A stretch of DNA of 64,000 bases from Pedobacter sp. Bi126 (lineage in GTDB: Bacteria > Bacteroidota > Bacteroidia > Sphingobacteriales > Sphingobacteriaceae): the NCBI RefSeq assembly GCF_918698245.1, contig NZ_CAKKMS010000008.1, forward strand, positions 124,001 to 188,000, in the 5' to 3' direction. Positions 37,178-43,654 of this stretch are shown here, in pieces (the stretch's first letter is position 1; each line of letters begins with the position of its first letter). The notes beneath the pieces are model-generated. The model had not been told where the DNA came from, did not search any database, and saw only the letters and a program-made list of their open reading frames with translations. Both the position numbers and the translations under genes were made by a program.

Positions 37178-38446
37178 ATGAGTAAGTTTTTATACGGAAT
37201 CGATTTTGGAACAACCAATTCGGCACTTTCTATTTATGATGAAGAAAAGAAAGAAATTGTAGATACGATTTCTATCCCCTCATTAATCTATTTTACAGAA
37301 GTAAAAAGCGTTATTGATGGTGAAAGTCATATTGTTGGCGAAAAAGCAATCGACGCTTACCTGAACGATGGTATGAAAGGCCGTTTTATCAAATCCATTA
37401 AACAGATCCTTTCGAGAACTACTTTTACTGAAACCCGCATTCACAATAAACGATATACAGCTTCCGATCTGGTTACACTCATTCTTAAAGACCTGAAAGA
37501 AAAAGCCGATCTGATTACGGGCGAAGATTGCCACAAAGCCATTATCGGCCGGCCAGTTTTCTTTGATGATGATAATACGATGAAAGATACCCTGGCGCAG
37601 ACCAGGTTAAAAAAAGCTGCCGAAAGCGCGGGTTTTACTGATGTGCGTTTTCAATTCGAACCTATTGGGGCCGCCTTTGCCTACGAAAAAACAATTAAGA
37701 AAAAAGAACGTGTTTTAGTGGCCGATTTAGGTGGGGGTACAACAGATTTCACCTACCTGATTCTCGATCCGGATAAAGTTGGCAGCAAAGACCGTAAAAA
37801 CGATATGATTGCCTCTGGTGGTATCTACATTGGTGGCGATAGTCTGGATTCTGCTTTTATGTGGGATAAAGGCACTCCTTACTTTGGAAAAAACACGATG
37901 TATGAGGCTACACCCGGCAAAATTTTAAATGTGCCGAAATCGCTTTTTGCCAATATCTGCACCTGGGATAAAATGAACTTTTTTAACGGTTTAAAAATCC
38001 AGAAAGAGATTGAGGAATATTATTATTACTCAGGCAACGATCCGAAATTTAAAAACCTGATCACCTTGATCGAAAATAACCTCGGTTATTCTTTGTTCAG
38101 ATCGATTGAGAAAACGAAAATCGAACTTTCCGGCCAGCCTGTTTCTACCTTTGCCTATAACAATATGGAAATTGAGATTGATGAAAATATTTCACTCGAA
38201 CAGTATAATTCGATTATCGAAAAAGACATCAACAAAATCGATGCTTATCTGGATCAGTTTATGGAAACATACAAAATCAAGCCAGAAGACATTGACTGCT
38301 TGTTTTTAACCGGAGGAACATCGATGGTTTCGGCCGTACAAAACTTGTTTAAAACCAAATTCCCGCACATTCCATTAAACTCTGGCGATAATTTTAAAAG
38401 TGTGGCTAAAGGATTGGCGTATAGCGGTTATTTATTTGAAAATTAG
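37178..38446 (+). CDS. Hsp70/actin-fold protein (YegD-like)
   Basis: 422 residues. ATPase-domain motifs: LYGIDFGTTNSALSIYD (phosphate 1), VADLGGGTTDFTYLIL (phosphate 2) and CLFLTGGTSMVSAVQNLF (adenosine). The length fits the ATPase domain only, without the DnaK substrate-binding domain, as in YegD-like proteins. It may be a specialised chaperone; client unknown. Its final 32 bases before the stop region are copied twice in the tandem repeats that follow. Confidence 0.88.
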   Translation: MSKFLYGIDFGTTNSALSIYDEEKKEIVDTISIPSLIYFTEVKSVIDGESHIVGEKAIDAYLNDGMKGRFIKSIKQILSRTTFTETRIHNKRYTASDLVTLILKDLKEKADLITGEDCHKAIIGRPVFFDDDNTMKDTLAQTRLKKAAESAGFTDVRFQFEPIGAAFAYEKTIKKKERVLVADLGGGTTDFTYLILDPDKVGSKDRKNDMIASGGIYIGGDSLDSAFMWDKGTPYFGKNTMYEATPGKILNVPKSLFANICTWDKMNFFNGLKIQKEIEEYYYYSGNDPKFKNLITLIENNLGYSLFRSIEKTKIELSGQPVSTFAYNNMEIEIDENISLEQYNSIIEKDINKIDAYLDQFMETYKIKPEDIDCLFLTGGTSMVSAVQNLFKTKFPHIPLNSGDNFKSVAKGLAYSGYLFEN

Positions 38447-38755
38447 CATTTTGTCATTCTGAATGTAATGAAGAATCTGCAGCAGCCAAGTTCAAATTTG
38501 CTACCGACTGGTTTTTAACCACAGAGGGCACAAAGAATAAAGCGCAGAGAGAACAGAGCTGGGTGCCAATTTTCGCTTTGTTTATCTGAATTAATTTTAT
38601 TACACTTTGGTCTTTATCTTAACAGATCAAAACCTATAAACCTAAATGACTTTATTTTATGCTAACGCTCGTTTCTAACGAGCGTTGAATAGTCAATCGT
38701 TTACAACGATTAAATTGTTTAGCCCATAGCCCTTCATTTTTAAGGTTTCCACTCC
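38447..38755. repeat. Intergenic region after the Hsp70 gene with small palindromes
   Basis: No gene. Contains AACGCTCGTT/AACGAGCGTT (38664-38673 with 38677-38686) and AATCGTT/AACGATT (38695-38701 with 38705-38711), plus a GTCATTCTGA-type repeat fragment just after the stop. Confidence 0.5.
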
Positions 38756-39791
38756 CCCTTGTTCCTAAACCAGATTGGAGCGAACATACCGATTCTTCAT
38801 CGGTATAAAGCGTAAAGCGGGGCTGACAGCCGCTAAGAACCACAAGTCATTCATTTCCCAATTCCAAAACCTAATAAAGAGTTTTCTATTTCGGTCGGTG
38901 AGACACCAACCGATAGCATAAAAGGATTGGCGTATAGCGGTTATTTATTTGAGGATTAAAGATAAATCTGCAACATAGCAGCACTGTCTGCATAGGTCAT
39001 AGGCCGAGGAGAAGAATGCTGATTTGGATTTGGAGCGCAGGATCTGTGCAAACCACCCAGTTCCTTCCCGTTTTCCGCTTTTACGCTTCGCTGCCTCCTA
39101 CCTCGTTGCTGCAGGGTAACGCTTCAACCGGGGCTAATGGGCCAAAACAGTATTTCATTTTTAGGGTTGCAGGATGCACAAACCCTTGTTCCTAAACCAG
39201 ATTGGAGCGAACATACCGATTCTTCATCGGTATAAAGCGTAAAGCGGGGCTGACAGCCGCCAAGAACCACAAGTCATTCATTTCCCAATTCCAAAACCTA
39301 ATAAAGAGTTTTCTATTTCGGTCGGTGAGACACCAACCGATAGCATAAAACGATTGGCATATAGCGGTTATTTATTTGAGGATTAAAGATAAATCTGCAA
39401 CATAGCAGCACTGTCTGCATAGGTCATAGGCTAAGGAGAAGAAATGCTGATTTGGATTGGAGCGCAGCGCCTGTGCAAAACACTCAGTCTCTTCCCGTTT
39501 TCCGCTTTTACGCTTCGCTGCCTCGTACCTCGTTGCTGCAGGGTAACGCTTCAACCGGGGCTATTGGGCCAAAACAGTATTTCATTTTTGTGGTTGCAGG
39601 ATGCGCACAAACCCTTGTTCCTAAACCCGATTGGAGCGGACATACCGATTCTTCATAGGTATAAAGCGTAAAGCGGGGCTGCAATCCGCCAAAAGAACTG
39701 CGCGTTCATTTTCTAATATTAATAAAAAAATTATCTCCTCGCTATGCTACAATATCAAATTCAAAAAAAAAAGTTGGTGAGACACTAACCT
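38756..39791. repeat. 427-bp tandem repeat carrying copies of the hsp70 gene end
   Basis: Two near-complete units (38756-39182 and 39183-39611) and a degenerate partial third (from 39612). Each full unit contains a copy of the last codons of the upstream hsp70 gene (38921-38952, identical over 32 bases to 38408-38439; 39348-39379, two mismatches). Each also has ATACCGAT/ATCGGTAT and CGGTCGGT/ACCAACCG hairpins. Short open frames across the array are artefacts. Confidence 0.85.
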
Positions 39792-39802
39792 TGAAATTAA
39801 TT

Positions 39803-40006
39803 TTATAATGATTTTTTAGTCCGCTTATTGCCGAATGGGCGAACATTACCAGTCGCTTTTATACCAAACCTTGATGGCAGGTTAGATGAACAACAAGCTG
39901 CAGGCTTATATTTCACTTTCACCTGAATATTGCGCTTTACCGTATCATTTTTACAGGCAAAAAGCAAAGTGCAGCTCAAAATTAGAATTGGCTTAATCAT
40001 CTTCAT
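39803..40006 (-). pseudogene. N-terminal fragment of a formylglycine-generating enzyme-like lipoprotein
   Basis: 67 codons: a lipoprotein signal (LLFAC) then ACCSSNLPSRFG, the Cys-rich segment typical of the start of Bacteroidetes sulfatase-modifying-factor (SUMF1/FGE) lipoproteins, which are normally 350 or more residues. The catalytic domain is missing and the frame ends in a basic tail. The ATG directly follows the stop of a sulfatase remnant, the usual operon order. I call it a truncated gene; a real small lipoprotein cannot be excluded. Confidence 0.5.
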
Positions 40007-40312
40007 TTATTTTTCTACTTCCCACCAATCAAAACGTGGATTTTCTGAGGGTGTTTTGGCCTGCTTCATTAAAGCATAAAGCGCTTTAACAGTTTCAGGA
40101 TTTTTTGCCGCAATATCATTCTTTTCACCGATATCGCTTCTTAAATTATACAGTTCCAGCTTTTCGGCAGTTCCTTTGTTTTTAAAACGGATCGACTTCC
40201 AGTCGCCTTTGGTTACAGCTTCTTTTAGGCCGTCTTCGTTAAACTGCCAATAGAAATATTCATGTTCTTTAGCTGCTAAACTTACTTGACTTTTTATTTT
40301 ACCTGCCCGAGA
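40007..40312 (-). pseudogene. C-terminal fragment of an arylsulfatase
   Basis: An uninterrupted minus-strand frame of about 100 codons with no start codon, preceded by a stop at 40313-40315. It reads EHEYFYWQFNEDG, VTKGDWKSIRF, LELYNLRSDIGEKNDIAAKN and PRFDWWEVEK, the standard C-terminal end of family S1 sulfatases. The active-site part (C/S-x-P-x-R) is absent, so this is a decayed remnant of a protein of about 500 residues. Its stop touches the ATG of the FGE-like fragment. Confidence 0.8.
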
Positions 40313-40412
40313 TTATCGCAGACGCTTGCTTGTAAATACTAAAATACAACTTCGTAACATTATTAGGAATATTTTTTTTCTTTAAGCTAAGATTTTATAA
40401 TTTAGCCGAGGC

Positions 40413-40563
40413 AAAATTGGTGCGGCTGATAAAATAGATGCAGTAAGCAAAACTTTACGCGTTAGGCGTGAAAGCAATTAATGTAGTGAGGTCTGGAAAA
40501 CCTGTTTTCTAGAAGAGATGAAATCGAACTGCCGAACATTTCTTTGGCAGACGCACCAATTTT
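40413..40563. repeat. MITE-like 151-bp element with inverted ends
   Basis: Terminal arms 40413-40428 and 40548-40563 match at 15 of 16 positions in inverted orientation and enclose 119 bases without a gene. No target-site duplication is evident. It lies between the sulfatase remnant and an AraC gene. Confidence 0.4.
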
Positions 40564-40572
40564 TCATTCAAT

Positions 40573-41349
40573 TTAAGTCAGGCGGCTAAATTGAAGTACC
40601 GATATGCCTTTATGCCGCCTAAAACTCGTGCTAAAATTAGTGGTTTGTTCAAAACCCAATAATTCAGCTATTTCATCAACCGTATAATCACTATGAAGCA
40701 ACAATTCTTCCGCTTCGCGCATTATCCGATCTTTGATGAGCACTGTTAAGCTTTTCCCAAGTACACGGTCTAAAAATTTATTCAATTTGCCAGGGCTCAT
40801 CCCCATACCTTCCGCATAAAACTGAATTGACCTTTCTTGCTTATAAAATTGCTCCAAAATAGCCCTAAACCGCAATACCTGCTGTAAATCATCTAAGGTT
40901 AAAGCAGCGAGATAACCGTCTAAACCAGCCGTAAAACCCAGAAATAATGATAAGTATTGCGCTAAAAAGGACATATCTTTTTTAATATTGATTTCTTTTT
41001 TTAGCTGATCGAGCAAACTATAAGTTTTAGTTGATTTATGCGGATCGAGATCCCTTAAAGACAAATTTAAGAAGAGATTCTTAGCCTGTGGATCCAAGTG
41101 CTGAAGTAAAAATTCTGCATATAATAAACTGCTAAAACTGAGCCAATAACCTGAGGTAACTTCTCCTTCGAGCCTAACCAGGCCCTCCTCCGGAATAAAA
41201 AATATCCTGCCGTTTAACAAGGGGTAATCGCCAGAATTCATGCACAAAAAGCCTTTCCCCTCACGTACAATCAACATACGCATAGGGTATATTGCCTGCA
41301 ACGCACGTTCTCTTTTAAAAAAACCGGTAATTGGCTCTAGCTGTATCAT
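40573..41349 (-). CDS. AraC family transcriptional regulator
   Basis: About 258 residues from the ATG at 41349 (MIQLEPITGFFKRERALQAI); an ATG at 41379 adds a hydrophobic leader unlike a regulator. The N-terminal part is a cupin-like sensing domain (MLIVREGKGFLCMNSGDYPL, IFFIPEEGLVRLEGEV). The C-terminal AraC domain (about 155-255) has YAEGMGMSPGKLNKFLDRVL and TVDEIAELLGFEQTTNFSTS. Target genes unknown; it may have served the lost sulfatase operon next door. Confidence 0.88.
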   Translation of the reverse strand: MIQLEPITGFFKRERALQAIYPMRMLIVREGKGFLCMNSGDYPLLNGRIFFIPEEGLVRLEGEVTSGYWLSFSSLLYAEFLLQHLDPQAKNLFLNLSLRDLDPHKSTKTYSLLDQLKKEINIKKDMSFLAQYLSLFLGFTAGLDGYLAALTLDDLQQVLRFRAILEQFYKQERSIQFYAEGMGMSPGKLNKFLDRVLGKSLTVLIKDRIMREAEELLLHSDYTVDEIAELLGFEQTTNFSTSFRRHKGISVLQFSRLT

Positions 41350-41477
41350 AAACTTAAGGATAAACAACAGTAAGACCAAAGTTATCAGATTTGGTTACAA
41401 GTTGCTAAAATAATCTATTATAACGATTAAATTCCATCTGTAATACAGGCTATAAGAATCGAAGCATCAACCAATCA

Positions 41478-41672
41478 TTATTCCTTCGGCTCAATAATTA
41501 ACAAATTTATTGCGATTGATAATGTTTGATGCAATTCGAAAGAAACCTTTAAACCCTTTTTTAGATTAAATCCATTTATTGGGCCGCTTTGATAAAACAG
41601 AACTTCTTCTCCAATATCGTTCCTGATTTTCCCAAAGCCTTCAGTTTCATTATAATAATCTATTGTTCCCAT
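41478..41672 (-). CDS. Divergent cold-shock-domain protein (CSD array 1)
   Basis: About 64 residues from the ATG at 41672 (MGTIDYYNETEGFGKIRNDI), aligned with the start of normal cold-shock proteins; an ATG at 41687 adds five residues. RNP1 (KGFGFI) has become EGFGKI, and RNP2 (VFVHxS) is VLFYQS. The five-strand OB-fold spacing is retained, so it may bind nucleic acid weakly or another ligand. Last gene of a run of five same-strand CSD genes. Confidence 0.7.
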   Translation of the reverse strand: MGTIDYYNETEGFGKIRNDIGEEVLFYQSGPINGFNLKKGLKVSFELHQTLSIAINLLIIEPKE

Positions 41673-41789
41673 TTCTTTTGTCACCATTTCGAACTTTTGC
41701 GTTAACTAATACATAGTTAACCCAAAAAACTGTGCCAAATAATAAATAGACCGTAATATAATATAAAAAGAACCGACTGTAAGGCCTAC

Positions 41790-41987
41790 CTATGCAGATA
41801 GCACCATCACTTTAATGGCCTCGATACCACTTTGTGTAAATTCGATTTCAAACTGAACAATATTATTGGGCTTTATCGGATCGATTACGCCGCGGGCAAA
41901 AACACTCACTTCGCGCCCACCATTTGACGGAGTAATACTGCCAACACCTTCTTTAGGGTTATAAAACTTTACGGTACCTAATCTCAT
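41790..41987 (-). CDS. Divergent cold-shock-domain protein (CSD array 2)
   Basis: 65 residues. The start MRLGTVKFYNPKEG is typical, but RNP1 reads EGVGSI, with both core Phe residues lost, and RNP2 reads VSVFAR. The end (QSGIEAIKVMVLSA) still fits the last strand. It starts seven bases after the canonical protein gene, so it is probably cotranscribed. Confidence 0.75.
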   Translation of the reverse strand: MRLGTVKFYNPKEGVGSITPSNGGREVSVFARGVIDPIKPNNIVQFEIEFTQSGIEAIKVMVLSA

Positions 41988-41994
41988 TGCACCA

Positions 41995-42180
41995 TTAAAT
42001 CAGTTTTACATCAACCGCATTGGGGCCTTTTTTCCCTTGTGCTATTTCGAACTCTACCCGATCATTCTGGCTTATTTTATCAACCAAGCCTGTTACATGA
42101 ACAAAAACTTCTTCTCCGTCTTCTGTTATAATGAAGCCAAAACCTTTAGATTCATTGTAAAATTTTACTGTTCCTTGCAT
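41995..42180 (-). CDS. Cold-shock protein, CspA-like (CSD array 3, canonical)
   Basis: 61 residues. MQGTVKFYNESKGFGFIITE holds RNP1 (KGFGFI) and VFVHVT is RNP2; GPNAVDVKLI ends the fold. This is the only member of the array with both RNA-binding motifs. It should act as an RNA chaperone or antiterminator. The 5' side is a long AT-rich stretch, compatible with a long structured leader as in other csp genes, but no cold box was recognised. Confidence 0.92.
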   Translation of the reverse strand: MQGTVKFYNESKGFGFIITEDGEEVFVHVTGLVDKISQNDRVEFEIAQGKKGPNAVDVKLI

Positions 42181-42683
42181 TTAATTTAGATTTAATACAA
42201 TAAACATACAAAAACTCAAAAAGTTTTAGCAATTAAATAGATTTCTATACCAAATCTATAGATCAAGCGACAATTAATGATGATTTTAATATTCAGACAA
42301 ACAAAGCACATATAAACAAAAAAAAGTCGTAGACTGAATCAGCAACTTAGCTATTTTATTCCGTTACACTAAGTATTGACTAAGCGAATTTGGATCAAAA
42401 AACCAACAAAAACAGACACGCTTTACCAGAATTGATATTACGATTGACATAATATAAGGAATACAAGTCCTTAATAGAGAAATTTGTAAAAACTGCTCCT
42501 ATTAATAAGCGCTCACCTTACATTATTATTGCGCATTGCAAAACAACCCTAAATGCTACAAGGCTGTTGTGAATACCAGAAAATGAATTCTTTTTTTATC
42601 CGGATACCGACTTTTGCCGCATCATCAAAATAAACCATTCGAAGAGAAAAATTTCTCTTGAAAAAAGTATTTGAAAGTTGAAA
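42181..42683. other. Intergenic region upstream of the canonical csp gene
   Basis: About 500 AT-rich bases. No gene seen. It probably holds the csp promoter and leader; a minus-strand TAGATTTG box (42251-42258) fits the -7 consensus, but no -33 element lies at the usual distance. Confidence 0.4.
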
Positions 42684-42776
42684 CTAACCCTTTTTTCCGC
42701 TAAAAATCACAAAGAAAACACTAAAACCACCCAAAAGGAAAACTATTCCAAGAATCAAATTTACTTTATCGCCCAT
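42684..42776 (-). CDS. Possible 30-residue membrane peptide
   Basis: Minus-strand frame with ATG at 42776 and TAG at 42684. The sequence MGDKVNLILGIVFLLGGF continues with more hydrophobic residues and a Lys-rich end, a single membrane helix with charged flanks. No ribosome site. It lies between CSD genes on the same strand. Function unknown; it could be chance. Confidence 0.4.
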   Translation of the reverse strand: MGDKVNLILGIVFLLGGFSVFFVIFSGKKG

Positions 42777-42864
42777 TCTGTAAGTTACAGATTAAAATCA
42801 GAATGACAATAGGCTGACACAAAATAATTAAAAAAACAACTTAAAGTTGTATGATTTTCAATTT

Positions 42865-43047
42865 TTATAGCTTTTTCACACTAATTCCGATGAGTCCGGT
42901 TGATGATGAGATAAGCTGATAACTGACCCGATCACCAATTTTTAGTCCTTTGAGCCTAAGAACCAGAACCCGCTTTTTAAGCTGATCATCTTCTAAAAAA
43001 CAGATAGGCCTATCCTTATGAAATGCGACTATGGTTCCCTTTGCCAT
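42865..43047 (-). CDS. Highly divergent cold-shock-domain-like protein (CSD array 4)
   Basis: 60 residues. The start MAKGTIVAFHKDRPICFLED and end (STGLIGISVKKL) keep the length and strand order of a cold-shock fold, but RNP1 is replaced by RPICFL and RNP2 by VLVLRL, removing the aromatic RNA-stacking residues. Assignment rests on length, start pattern and neighbours. Confidence 0.6.
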   Translation of the reverse strand: MAKGTIVAFHKDRPICFLEDDQLKKRVLVLRLKGLKIGDRVSYQLISSSTGLIGISVKKL

Positions 43048-43142
43048 GCGTATGAAATCAATTATTTTATCATAACTGATTTTAAATCGCCTAAACGGGA
43101 CACTCTTAGAAGAGATTAAGCAGAATTTTAAAATCGAAATCT

Positions 43143-43367
43143 TTATATTAAAATTTTGGGCCTCGCCTTAAGTTTAACTATACCCATTATGTTTTTAGCA
43201 ACTATTCCTCTTTTCGTAATAGCAGTATCAAATTCGACTGTACTTCCAACATACAAACCTTTAGCTTTGCAATCTACTATATCAAAATAGATGCTTTCTA
43301 AAACCAAATATTGAGAGATTAAACCGAAACCTCTTTCTTTATTGTAAGCTGTTATTACTCCAGTCAT
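43143..43367 (-). CDS. Divergent cold-shock-domain protein (CSD array 5)
   Basis: About 74 residues from the ATG at 43367 (MTGVITAYNKERGFGLISQY), matching the start of csp proteins; an ATG at 43388 adds seven residues. RNP1 is partly kept (RGFGLI) while RNP2 is changed (IYFDIV). It has a basic C-terminal extension (KLKARPKILI). First gene of the run. Confidence 0.7.
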   Translation of the reverse strand: MTGVITAYNKERGFGLISQYLVLESIYFDIVDCKAKGLYVGSTVEFDTAITKRGIVAKNIMGIVKLKARPKILI

Positions 43368-43654
43368 CGTAGTATTGTTAGCGTGCATACCTACATAAAG
43401 CTAACATTACCAGTACAATACCTATTAAACAGTAGAGATTATTAACAAAAAAATAGATAACCTTAATAAATCTGTTGATGTATGTATTTTGACCAAAAAC
43501 GTTTTATAATTTCATTTTGGATCCATTCAATATACAATTCAACCGCCCTATAAATAAATAATTCTATTTTAACATTATTCGCATAAATTTTGATACAATA
43601 CTTCAGGCTATAAAACTATATCCTATATTTATTCAAAATACCTTAATCAAATAA

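Noticed and set aside
38652..39671. Several 60-75-codon frames in the 427-bp array
   Set aside because: They recur with the repeat unit on both strands, lack signals and family resemblance, and change frame between units.
38756..39791. CRISPR array
   Set aside because: Units are about 427 bp in direct tandem, with no short constant repeat alternating with unique spacers and no cas genes nearby.
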